Made by a program: the position numbers and the translations under genes. Positions 27,038-35,729 of a stretch of DNA of 64,000 nt are shown here, one piece after another. The stretch's first letter is position 1. Each line of letters begins with the position of its first letter. Below the pieces are notes generated by a model. It saw only the letters and a program-made list of their open reading frames with translations. It had not been told where the DNA came from and made no database searches. Source of the DNA: Paenibacillus sp. 1_12 (GTDB taxonomy: Bacteria > Bacillota > Bacilli > Paenibacillales > NBRC-103111); assembly GCF_900114475.1 (NCBI RefSeq), contig NZ_FOTE01000005.1, forward strand, positions 1 through 64,000, in the 5' to 3' direction.

Positions 27038-27508
27038 GTGAAAACAAGATACCTGATTTTATTTTCTATAATGTTCATTGCTCTGGTTGGTTGTGGAAAC
27101 AATTCAACGAGTCCGATCAATCAAACGTCCACAGCGACAAATGCCTCTGCACATGAACCGCACACCGCACAGCCGGAAAAAGTTGCTCCAGCCAGTCCCA
27201 TCCCCAATAAAGAAACCAAATATTCGCTTAATGCTTCCACCTATAAAGAAAACGACAACTATTACCTGAAAGTTAATACAAATTTGAAGCTTTCTAGCGA
27301 ACATTATGAAGGGGCTCCGGTAGATGGAGAAGGACATATCCACTTTTTTCTAAATGGTAAGTTGGTAGGCCCCATAAAGGATACATCTCCTTATCCTCTT
27401 CAAAATTTGAAGGAAGGTACGAACACAATAAAGCTCGTATTAGCTGAAAACAACCATTCTGAAAGATTTGGTGTTTCGAAAGAACTAAGTGTTGAGAAGG
27501 CTAAATAA
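27038..27508 (+). CDS. Small lipoprotein of unknown function
   Basis: 156 residues from GTG 27038 with GGAGG 8 bases upstream; an ATG at 27023 overlaps that site and is rejected. The lipoprotein signal peptide (MKTRYLILFSIMFIALVGC) has the lipobox LVGC. A Ser/Thr/Pro/Ala-rich linker follows (about 20-60), then a compact beta-type domain with GEGHIHFFLNGKLVG and LKEGTNTIKLVLAENNHS. The HIHFFLNG part resembles domains in copper- or cell-surface-associated proteins, but no family can be named safely. Followed by its own terminator. Confidence 0.7.
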   Translation: MKTRYLILFSIMFIALVGCGNNSTSPINQTSTATNASAHEPHTAQPEKVAPASPIPNKETKYSLNASTYKENDNYYLKVNTNLKLSSEHYEGAPVDGEGHIHFFLNGKLVGPIKDTSPYPLQNLKEGTNTIKLVLAENNHSERFGVSKELSVEKAK

Positions 27509-27548
27509 CCTATAGGACGGGTCACTGAAATTCACTTACAAAGTGTAA

Positions 27549-27580
27549 AAAAGACTATTGAGATCAATCAATAGTCTTTT
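27549..27580. terminator. Terminator after the lipoprotein gene
   Basis: AAAAGACTATTG and CAATAGTCTTTT form a perfect 12-bp stem with an 8-nt loop, followed by a T-rich tail. Confidence 0.85.
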
Positions 27581-27649
27581 CTTTCACAGCCCCAAATACT
27601 TAGTAATTGTTCTGCTGCATTAAAACCGCATTTATACCTAACAAGGTGA

Positions 27650-28162
<513 letters not shown>

Positions 28163-28216
28163 TGAAATAACATCTGTATCACGGCGTTGATCGCGTCGCT
28201 TCCATTTCATTTCCAC

Positions 28217-28891
28217 TTATTTTCCAAGCTTTTTCGCCCCGATCATGATCCCTGTATCTCCGGGGTCTTTCAAACCAATATCCGAAATGGCGCAGTAATT
28301 AGACGATTCCCGTTTTATCTTTTCAACAATAACAGAGGCACTCCCGGCTCCAATTGTTTCATTCGTCACCACCAGCGGATAATCAAATGAAACTTGGACT
28401 TTATCCGGTGACACTTCCTTGGTATGCAATTGTTCGACTTTTCCCATATGAGGGCTGGAGCCACCAGTTACCCAGAAATTGTCTTCGAATTTCTGCTTGG
28501 TCTCTTGGCGGAGATCGGGCGATAAGACAGCGTACTGCATGGCACCGCTTCTCTTTTGCACACCTCGGATCCATGTCTGAACCGCTTCTTCCGGAAACTC
28601 AGCTTCCAGTGCATTCTCCAGACTGTTCACTTGCATAGACAAATTGGACGATTCGGGCATAGTCACATAGATAATGTTGTCCTTATAAGTCACTTTTCCA
28701 CGGAACTGTTCTACTATGGACCTCAAGGATACCATCGCTGTCCCTTCGTCCATATTCAGCTTAAAGGCGCTATCGGCAAATTCTACATTATTGATAAAAA
28801 TCCGTGGACCAGTTGCTGCAGCTAAAACAGATCCCGATAAAATCACCAACCCGGCACATGCAGTAATCAAAACCTTCCAGTTCTTTTTCAT
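28217..28891 (-). CDS. Secreted stalk-domain protein
   Basis: 224 residues from ATG 28891, which has GGGAGGTGG 6 bases upstream (the frame is open to 28930). The signal peptide MKKNWKVLITACAGLVILSG is followed by a copper-amine-oxidase-N-type stalk domain (PRIFINNVEFADSAFKLN, MVSLRSIVEQFRGKVTYKDN). The C-terminal 130 or so residues (KVEQLHTKEVSPDKVQVSFD) form an unrecognised domain, possibly a DUF-type beta fold. Such modules are common in cell-surface proteins of Paenibacillus. Function unknown. Confidence 0.75.
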   Translation of the reverse strand: MKKNWKVLITACAGLVILSGSVLAAATGPRIFINNVEFADSAFKLNMDEGTAMVSLRSIVEQFRGKVTYKDNIIYVTMPESSNLSMQVNSLENALEAEFPEEAVQTWIRGVQKRSGAMQYAVLSPDLRQETKQKFEDNFWVTGGSSPHMGKVEQLHTKEVSPDKVQVSFDYPLVVTNETIGAGSASVIVEKIKRESSNYCAISDIGLKDPGDTGIMIGAKKLGK

Positions 28892-29300
28892 CGAAGGCCA
28901 CCTCCCAATCTTTTCATCATACCCATACATGGTTGCTTACCATGTATGGATAATAAAAAACAATTATGTTTAATGTATCGTTTACCCCTCGTGAATTTCG
29001 TATCGTATTATCAATTCTAAACCAAAAAGGAGCTAAAAATCGTTAGATTCAGCTCAGGTGTAGGTTCTTCAGTTGTTGACAGCAAAAATTTAGCCGTCAT
29101 TTATGATACGGTTAACCGTATCACCCTAGCGGCGAAAGGGTATTACAAATAATGCCTCATTTTTATTTGAGAGTGCATTGTTTCCTTATCAAAGTGAGTA
29201 TTAATTCAAGTAATCCAAAAGTCTTTTCAATTCGGGTCAAGCTTCAAAACATTCATAATAACCGTTGATGCCTCCGCACAAATGAATAGTTCCATTTTAC
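28892..29300. other. Gene-poor stretch with one orphan coding-like fragment
   Basis: No complete gene. At about 29042-29152 (+) a frame reads SSGVGSSVVDSKNLAVIYD then TVNRITLAAKGYYK and stop, without a start codon or ribosome binding site; it looks like the C-terminal end of a lost protein that I could not identify. Within it TGATACGGTTAACCGTATCA (29104-29123) is a perfect 20-bp palindrome. The rest is AT-rich and presumably holds the promoter of the stalk-domain gene. Confidence 0.4.
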
Positions 29301-29307
29301 AGAAAAA

Positions 29308-29345
29308 CAGGATACCTTTTCACCAAATAAAAGTTAGGTATCCTG
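29308..29345. terminator. Terminator after deoB
   Basis: CAGGATACCT (29308-29317) and AGGTATCCTG (29336-29345) form a 10-bp stem. On the minus strand TTTTTCTG follows, 23 bp after the deoB stop. Confidence 0.8.
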
Positions 29346-29368
29346 GTTCTAATCAAATTAAGTTAAGT

Positions 29369-30556
29369 TTATTTAAGTTCCTGTAGGAGACTCTGTCCAT
29401 ATTGTGGAATTGTTACATTAAAGTTATCTGCAACCGTTGCTCCAATATCCGAAAATGTCTTACTTACGGGTAGCTCACTTTGTCCAGTGAAACTCTTACT
29501 GTAGATGAGTAAAGGAACATATTCACGGGTATGATCTGTACCAGCATGAATGGGATCATTACCATGGTCTGCCGTAATCATGAGAAGATCATCTTCACTC
29601 AGCTCCGCAAGAACTTCATTTAATCGATTATCAAATTCTTCTAGCGCCTTCCCATACCCGATCGGATCTCTACGATGTCCATAAAGTGCATCAAAATCAA
29701 CAAGATTCAAGAAACTAAGTCCTGTAAAATCAGTATGAATTGTCTCCATGAGTTTATCCATGCCATCCATGTTAGACACTGTGCGCAAAGACTTGGTAAC
29801 ACCCTCGCCATCATATATATCTGAGATCTTGCCAATCGCTAGTACATCAAACCCAGCATCCTCCAGCTCATTCATCACGGTTCTTCCATAAGGCTTCAAG
29901 GCATAATCATGACGGTTCGATGTTCTCTCGAAATTTCCAGACTGTCCGAGAAATGGTCTCGCAATCACTCTTCCTAGCATATATTCGTCACGTAAAGTAA
30001 TTTCTCTAGCAATTTCACAGATTTGATACAGCTCTTTCAAAGGAACAACCTCTTCATGAGCCGCAATCTGAATCACTGAATCTGCTGAAGTATAGACAAT
30101 GAGTGCACCAGTGTTCATATGCTCTTGTCCAAGTTCATCAAGAATAGCTGTACCACTAGCTGGCTTATTCCCAATAACCTTTCGACCCGTTCTTTGCTCT
30201 AATTCGTTAATTAACTCATATGGAAATCCATCAGGGAACACTTTGAAAGGAACATCGATTCGTAGGCCCATAATCTCCCAGTGCCCGGTCATCGTATCCT
30301 TCCCATTCGAAGCCTCTTGCATTTTGGTGAAATAAGCTAAATGTTGCTCTACTCTGGGTACCCCTGGTATTTGATCAATATGGCTTAACCCTAGCTTAGA
30401 CAAAACAGGAACATGCAGCCCGTTCATTCTTTCCGCAATATGCCGTAATGTATGTGATCCTGCATCACCAAACTTTTTCGCATCTGGAGCTTCGCCAATG
30501 CCTACAGAATCCATAACGATAATAAAAATCCGCTTAAATCGAGGATTTTGTTTCAT
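29369..30556 (-). CDS. deoB: Phosphopentomutase
   Basis: Converts (deoxy)ribose-1-phosphate to the 5-phosphate in nucleoside breakdown. 395 residues, normal length. [19 protein letters not shown] near the N-terminus holds metal ligands, [13 protein letters not shown] holds the phosphorylated Thr, and [18 protein letters not shown] near the C-terminus completes the alkaline-phosphatase-type metal site. Last gene of the deoD-permease-nupC-deoB unit, 48 bp after nupC, and it uses the ribose-1-phosphate made by DeoD. Confidence 0.95.
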   Translation of the reverse strand: MKQNPRFKRIFIIVMDSVGIGEAPDAKKFGDAGSHTLRHIAERMNGLHVPVLSKLGLSHIDQIPGVPRVEQHLAYFTKMQEASNGKDTMTGHWEIMGLRIDVPFKVFPDGFPYELINELEQRTGRKVIGNKPASGTAILDELGQEHMNTGALIVYTSADSVIQIAAHEEVVPLKELYQICEIAREITLRDEYMLGRVIARPFLGQSGNFERTSNRHDYALKPYGRTVMNELEDAGFDVLAIGKISDIYDGEGVTKSLRTVSNMDGMDKLMETIHTDFTGLSFLNLVDFDALYGHRRDPIGYGKALEEFDNRLNEVLAELSEDDLLMITADHGNDPIHAGTDHTREYVPLLIYSKSFTGQSELPVSKTFSDIGATVADNFNVTIPQYGQSLLQELK

Positions 30557-30604
30557 GTTGATACTCCTTCTATGCTAGTTGTACTCAAAAGAGAAGTGGT
30601 TCAA

Positions 30605-31789
30605 CTAAAATATGATACCGATAATTATGGAAGATAATACGCTTACAAGTGTGGCGCCAAATAACAGCTTTAATCCAAAGCGAGCAACAATATTCCCTTG
30701 TTTTTCATTCAATCCTTTTACTGCACCCACGATTGTACCAATGGACCCAAAGTTAGCAAATGAGATTAGAAAAACAGAGACAATAGCTGTAGTACGCCCA
30801 CTTAAACCGCCTTGAATTTTAACAAAGTCAAGCATAGCAACAAATTCATTCGCAACAAGCTTTGTCGCCATAATACTGCCCGCAGTAACAGCTTCATTCC
30901 ATGGTACACCGATAATAAAGGCAATTGGTGCAAAAACAAACCCTAAAACTCCTTGAAACGAGATACCGAATATGCCGCTGAAGACCCCGTTAATTAAAGC
31001 AATTATCCCAACAAACCCAACTAACATTACCCCAACTACTATGGCTACTTTAAAGCCATCCATAATATATTCGCCCAGCATTTCAAAAAACGTTTGTTTT
31101 TCCTCTTCCTGAACATCAATAATATCTTCTTCTGTTGTAACTTCATACGGATTAATGATGGATGCAACGATAAATCCGCCAAATAAGTTTAATATTAATG
31201 CAGCCACTACATACCTAGGTTCTAGCATCGTCATATATGAACCAACAATTGACATGGATACCGTCGACATTGCAGACGCACATAATGTAAACAGGCGATG
31301 CTTTGGCAATAATCCAAGTTGGTTTTTCACAGAAATAAATACTTCATTTTGTCCTACAATTGCGGCTGCAACTGCATTATAAGATTCCAATTTCCCCATG
31401 CCATTTACTTTACTTAGTACCAGACCAATATACTTTATAATGAACGGCAATATTTTGTAATGTTGCAAAATCCCTATCAATGCTGACATAAAAACTATTG
31501 GCATTAAAACATAAAGGAAAAAGCTATGGGCTCCTTCATTTGCAATCCCACCAAAAACAAAGTTAGTACCTTCATTGGCATATTGAAGTAATTTCGAAAA
31601 ACTATTGGCAAAACCTTTAATTAAAAATTCGCCTATGCTCGTTTTTAGTATTAGCAAGCCTAAAACAATCTGAATAGCAATCATTACAATGATTGGACGA
31701 TATTTGATCTTCTTCTTGTTGTTACTCGCAAGCCATGCAAGTAATAGAACAATAATAAGACCGGCAACAGAAATTAAATAATGCATCAA
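30605..31789 (-). CDS. nupC: Concentrative nucleoside transporter
   Basis: 394-residue membrane protein of the CNT family (nucleoside-cation symport). About eight to ten membrane segments. GKLESYNAVAAAIVGQNEVF and SAMSTVSMSIVGSYMTML are the conserved substrate-site regions, with WNEAVTAGSIMATKLVANEF downstream. Lies between the nucleobase permease and deoB on the same strand, so it should import the nucleosides cleaved by DeoD. The 5' end is 12 bp from the permease gene, typical for an operon. Confidence 0.9.
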   Translation of the reverse strand: MMHYLISVAGLIIVLLLAWLASNNKKKIKYRPIIVMIAIQIVLGLLILKTSIGEFLIKGFANSFSKLLQYANEGTNFVFGGIANEGAHSFFLYVLMPIVFMSALIGILQHYKILPFIIKYIGLVLSKVNGMGKLESYNAVAAAIVGQNEVFISVKNQLGLLPKHRLFTLCASAMSTVSMSIVGSYMTMLEPRYVVAALILNLFGGFIVASIINPYEVTTEEDIIDVQEEEKQTFFEMLGEYIMDGFKVAIVVGVMLVGFVGIIALINGVFSGIFGISFQGVLGFVFAPIAFIIGVPWNEAVTAGSIMATKLVANEFVAMLDFVKIQGGLSGRTTAIVSVFLISFANFGSIGTIVGAVKGLNEKQGNIVARFGLKLLFGATLVSVLSSIIIGIIF

Positions 31790-31801
31790 TATCCCTCCAA
31801 A

Positions 31802-33106
31802 TTATCGGTTCATTTTCTTGAAATCCTCATATCGAAATCCATCTTTCCACATTAATCCTTGTTCCAAAATAATAGCCAACAGACTTCCGCAAATTAACCC
31901 ATTATTTATAATGGCTATCACGATCGGAGATAAATTTATCGTGGATGATGAAGGGATAAACATTAGGCCCACACCAACTAAAAGGGAAACTCCACTAACG
32001 ATATAAGTTCGCTCTTCATGAATAACCCTCTTCAATTCCTTCAGAGATAATCCAACCATCTTCACAAAAATGACGAATGTAACGGCATAGCCTATAGGAG
32101 CTGGAATACCTGATATTACGTTCATCATTGGCGGAAACAAAGAAATAGAGATCACTAAGCTGCATCCAATTAAAAACGATTTGCGTTCCCTCATCCCTGT
32201 TTGTTCCACATATCCCGCCGCTCCTGAAATAGGCACTGCGCCAATCCCCCCTAAACAGCCACTAATTAAATGCGTAAGCCCAGAAATAAACCCAGCACGC
32301 AAATAACGGTTATTATCCATTTGCTTTTGTTTCATAACGGTCTCCATCAGCCGAATGGATGCAAGCGCATTGGTTATTAATAACAGTGTTAGTAAAAAAG
32401 CAGTAGTGATTGTCCCACCGTCAAAGCTTGGCCTTCCAAAAGGGAATAATTCCGGCAGCTTAAATAGAGTATCCGCCTGTGAAATCACCGGCATATTGCC
32501 GCAAATGATAAATAATAAATAACCTATCCATATACTAATTATTACTGAAAATTGGCGCAGTAAAACAAAGCGGCTGCTCCCTAACCAAAAGGTAATGCAA
32601 ATCACAATCACGCTGAGCAAGAACACTTTAACATCTAACAAAGTGTGGCTTGATGTAATCCCCATCATCCCTTTCATAAAAGTACCGCTTAATTGAAAGA
32701 TCAATAAGAGCAAATATATAAAAGTGACAGTTGGTGTAAATAGACGGGCGATTTTATCCATTAGCTTAAATGTTGAAATGAGGATAAATAAAACACCACT
32801 AATGATCATTCCTCCACTTAAAGCCTGTAGAGCAGCACTGTGAGAAGAATATAATACCCCCACTAAACTTGCGTATATGGTAAAAATGCTCCACCATAAC
32901 CCTGCCGGACCTTCATGAATAGGGAATTTATGACCGATCAAGCCTTGTAAAAATCCAGCTATCCCTAAAGTAATCATTGTGCTCTGGATGAGTCCAGAAG
33001 TCTCAATGGGTGTTAAGTTGTATAAATCTGCGATAGCAATTGGCGTAGCAATTGCACCTGCGATCATAAAAATCATCCACTGCAATCCGGACAGTATTAC
33101 CTTCAT
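31802..33106 (-). CDS. NCS2-family nucleobase permease
   Basis: 434 residues with about 12-14 membrane segments. The pattern FLQGLIGHKFPIHEGPAGLW matches the NCS2 (UraA/PbuG-like) region around the substrate half-helix, and SGLTHLISGCLGGIGAVPIS is the family's second conserved region. It resembles the poorly characterised YwdJ-like branch more than uracil permeases with known substrates. In this operon it may export or reimport the base released by the phosphorylase; direction and substrate are inference. Confidence 0.8.
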   Translation of the reverse strand: MKVILSGLQWMIFMIAGAIATPIAIADLYNLTPIETSGLIQSTMITLGIAGFLQGLIGHKFPIHEGPAGLWWSIFTIYASLVGVLYSSHSAALQALSGGMIISGVLFILISTFKLMDKIARLFTPTVTFIYLLLLIFQLSGTFMKGMMGITSSHTLLDVKVFLLSVIVICITFWLGSSRFVLLRQFSVIISIWIGYLLFIICGNMPVISQADTLFKLPELFPFGRPSFDGGTITTAFLLTLLLITNALASIRLMETVMKQKQMDNNRYLRAGFISGLTHLISGCLGGIGAVPISGAAGYVEQTGMRERKSFLIGCSLVISISLFPPMMNVISGIPAPIGYAVTFVIFVKMVGLSLKELKRVIHEERTYIVSGVSLLVGVGLMFIPSSSTINLSPIVIAIINNGLICGSLLAIILEQGLMWKDGFRYEDFKKMNR

Positions 33107-33151
33107 TTCTTTTCCTCTCTCTTTTCTTACACCAGTACTCTTAGTAATAAA

Positions 33152-33859
33152 TTAGCCATCAATGACTGTGTTAAGAGCTATTTCGACCATTTCATAAAAA
33201 GATTGTTCACTTTCTTGATGAGTTAAATGTTCCTGTCTTAACAATTGACTGCCCACTGTCAAAATCGATAGTGCTTTCACACCATATTTAGCGGCTAAAG
33301 TATATAGGGCTGTGCTTTCCATTTCTACCGCTAATACTCCAAAATCCATAAACTTGTGAAGCCGATCTAAGGTTTCGCGGTAGAATTCATCAGAATTATA
33401 GATGTTGCCAACAAAGACATTTGCATTTCCACCTTGTGCTTGTTGATACGCTTTCATTAACATTGAAAAATCTGCCGTAGGTGCATAATTACAGCCATGG
33501 AAGATCTTCTCCGTCATATTACTATCTGAAGATACGGCTTGGGCTAATATAATATCACGGATATTAATTTCTTCCTGCATTGCGCCGCATGTACCTATGC
33601 GAATCAATTTCTTAACGTTATAATCGACGATCAATTCCGTCGCATAGATACTCATCGATGGGTTTCCCATCCCTGTCCCCTGAACCGACACCGGCATGCC
33701 CTTGTATAATCCAGTGTACCCATACATGCCTCTTACTTCGTTATAACAAATAGCCTTATCTAAAAAGTATTCTGCTACAAATTTTGCACGCAAAGGATCT
33801 CCTGGAAGCAAAACGCGGTCCGCTATTTCTCCTTTTTTTGCGCCTAAATGCCTACTCAT
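33152..33859 (-). CDS. deoD: Purine nucleoside phosphorylase, DeoD type
   Basis: Phosphorolysis of purine nucleosides to base and (deoxy)ribose-1-phosphate. 235 residues, full length. LLPGDPLRAKFVAEYFL binds phosphate, YTGLYKGMPVSVQGTGMGNP follows, and AVEMESTALYTLAAKYGVKA carries the ribose-binding Met-Glu. It belongs to the hexameric bacterial type. ATG 33859 has a GGAGGAAG site. First structural gene of the nucleoside unit, 160 bp after the regulator, with a 12-bp palindrome between them. Confidence 0.94.
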   Translation of the reverse strand: MSRHLGAKKGEIADRVLLPGDPLRAKFVAEYFLDKAICYNEVRGMYGYTGLYKGMPVSVQGTGMGNPSMSIYATELIVDYNVKKLIRIGTCGAMQEEINIRDIILAQAVSSDSNMTEKIFHGCNYAPTADFSMLMKAYQQAQGGNANVFVGNIYNSDEFYRETLDRLHKFMDFGVLAVEMESTALYTLAAKYGVKALSILTVGSQLLRQEHLTHQESEQSFYEMVEIALNTVIDG

Positions 33860-33930
33860 ATTTCTTCCTCCAACCTTTAATCTTAAACTCAGGCTTACCT
33901 AAATCGCTTCCACTTGCCGTAAAGAAAATC

Positions 33931-33942
33931 AGTTCCGGAACT
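33931..33942. promoter_or_regulatory. Palindrome in the regulator-deoD intergenic region
   Basis: AGTTCCGGAACT is a perfect 12-bp palindrome, 72 bp before the deoD start. It is a candidate operator for the regulator encoded just upstream; no clear sigma-A promoter was picked out around it. Confidence 0.35.
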
Positions 33943-34018
33943 ACCTTGAGCATAAGATTTTTCATTGTAAAAAACTAGACCAAAATCTTACGCAGGGTAC
34001 GGAAAATAATTGGTCAAA

Positions 34019-35455
34019 TTACAAAAGCAATTCTTTACGAATGTTGTCTAAATCCCTTTTTGATGGGATCGTAGAGATAATAACAACAGGCACTGTCTTT
34101 AATGCAACCGGGATATTACTAATGACAAAATCAATATGATGTTGCTGCATCATTTCGTCAGTTAGCCCTTTCATTATGGAAGTATTAAGGATCAACTGAT
34201 CCCCAATTTCCTTCTTTATCAAATCCGCTATGTAATGACGAATTGAAAATTCTTCCCCAATCACTAAGAAAGCCCGCTTCCATTTATAACGTAAACTTGA
34301 ACGAACCATTAAGGTTAGCTTTGTTAAATGAAAGTCATTATACAAGACGGAAGGGTAAGCTTTATTCCACGTTTGCATGCAGGTTTGCAATTCTTGATAA
34401 ATCTGCTGGCATTCCTGTTGAACATATGTCGTTAAATTACTTTTGGAAATCATCATCCATTCAGGAATTGCATTATCGATTAATAACTTGTCAAAGAATC
34501 CGTATACCTCCAATATAAGTCGTTTTTCCATATCCAAGTTGGGGTATACCTGTGCCAATAATGTTAGCAGCAGATTACCCATTTGATATTCTTCTTTATC
34601 TTTATGTAATTCGACTTCTTTAATTGGCGTTATTTCTGAGCCTTCATAATAATGATATTGGCTGAGACTAACCAGGGATTGCATAAAGAATAGTTCACTT
34701 TCGGGAAATGCAAGGGAGAGCTTTTCTTCAAGACTTTTCGCAAGGGTTTTCACTGGCAAATTAAACATCCCCTTTTCCCAGAGGTAACTATTTCCGTCGA
34801 TTTTCACGCATTTCCCTTTAGCTACTCTTTCTATAACAATGGCCAACAAAAAGGATAATTTCCTTTTGGAATTGATAAAATAAACAATGTTCTTCTCATT
34901 CTCTATAGTTGTGATTAAATGATTTATATAAGCAAAATCGACTTTCTCAAAGGGCCATCCTGTAAACTCATACGCATCACAATATAACTTCCAATAAAAA
35001 TATCGAATGTTCATTTCGTTCCCTTTGATCATAGGTGTCGAATGCGTAATGCCTAGCTTATATGCTTTTAGATCATTATTATTTAATTGCACAATCAGTT
35101 TCTTCAAAGATGAGGTACTCATAAACATGGCTGCGGCAAGCTCCTCCACGGATAGTCGGCCAACATTCGTAAACAATATATTCATCAGCCGATAAAAGAT
35201 GGTCTGTCTGAACATAGAAGAAATCACTTCACTAATCGTCTCACTTCGCCCATCACGTCGAAGAACGATTCCCTTCCCTCTAGAAACTTCAATAGTTACA
35301 GTAGGGGGTAATTGCTTGCTGATTTCCTCAACCATCTTGCGGATTGTTTTATCTGAGATACCTAAACTTTTTTCAACTTCGGCTAAGATAAACCATCTTT
35401 GTTCTGCATCAAGCAGCGTTAATAGTTGGCTAGTTAATTTAAATCCCTTATCCAT
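34019..35455 (-). CDS. Mga/PRD-type transcriptional regulator
   Basis: 478 residues. Two N-terminal helix-turn-helix regions are visible (FILAEVEKSLGISDKTIRKM at about 22-41 and SVEELAAAMFMSTSSLKKLI near 100), as in Mga/BglG-like activators. A long helical middle follows (PRD-like, but I could not place its phosphorylatable histidines), and the end (KRAFLVIGEEFSIRHYIADL) resembles an EIIB-like domain. It precedes deoD and the transporters on the same strand and so is probably their activator, which would be an unusual regulator type for nucleoside genes. The 275 bp before it hold a terminator and a possible 30-residue gene. Confidence 0.78.
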   Translation of the reverse strand: MDKGFKLTSQLLTLLDAEQRWFILAEVEKSLGISDKTIRKMVEEISKQLPPTVTIEVSRGKGIVLRRDGRSETISEVISSMFRQTIFYRLMNILFTNVGRLSVEELAAAMFMSTSSLKKLIVQLNNNDLKAYKLGITHSTPMIKGNEMNIRYFYWKLYCDAYEFTGWPFEKVDFAYINHLITTIENEKNIVYFINSKRKLSFLLAIVIERVAKGKCVKIDGNSYLWEKGMFNLPVKTLAKSLEEKLSLAFPESELFFMQSLVSLSQYHYYEGSEITPIKEVELHKDKEEYQMGNLLLTLLAQVYPNLDMEKRLILEVYGFFDKLLIDNAIPEWMMISKSNLTTYVQQECQQIYQELQTCMQTWNKAYPSVLYNDFHLTKLTLMVRSSLRYKWKRAFLVIGEEFSIRHYIADLIKKEIGDQLILNTSIMKGLTDEMMQQHHIDFVISNIPVALKTVPVVIISTIPSKRDLDNIRKELLL

Positions 35456-35558
35456 TTCCCCACCCTATTTCAATTTAATTTTGATGTTTATAGTATGTTC
35501 AATTTACCGTGATTCGAACAAGCCTCGAACGCAACCTGCTTTTAGTCCAGACAGGAAA

Positions 35559-35593
35559 AAGGCTTGCAGCCCGTTACATAAACTGCAAACCTT
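35559..35593. terminator. Terminator between the methyltransferase-TPR gene and the regulator
   Basis: AAGGCTTGCAG and CTGCAAACCTT pair with one G-T pair. On the minus strand the stem ends in CCTTTTTCC. Confidence 0.7.
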
Positions 35594-35613
35594 CTTGTAT
35601 TCATTAACGCATA

Positions 35614-35706
35614 TTATTGTTCTGCTCCCAATCCAACACCCTTGCCTTTCGTAGTCGTCGAATTCGTTCGCCTACCTTCAACAAACATCTTCTGACTCAA
35701 GCCCAT
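35614..35706 (-). CDS. Possible 30-residue peptide
   Basis: ATG 35706 to TAA 35614-35616 encodes MGLSQKMFVEGRRTNS and a Lys/Gly-rich end (KGKGVGLGAEQ). The frame ends 20 bp before a good terminator, which fits a short gene at the end of the transcript of the methyltransferase-TPR gene. The ribosome binding site is poorly spaced (GAAGGGAG 17 bases before ATG), so the call is weak. Confidence 0.3.
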   Translation of the reverse strand: MGLSQKMFVEGRRTNSTTTKGKGVGLGAEQ

Positions 35707-35729
35707 AGCTCTAACTAAGGCTACTCCCT

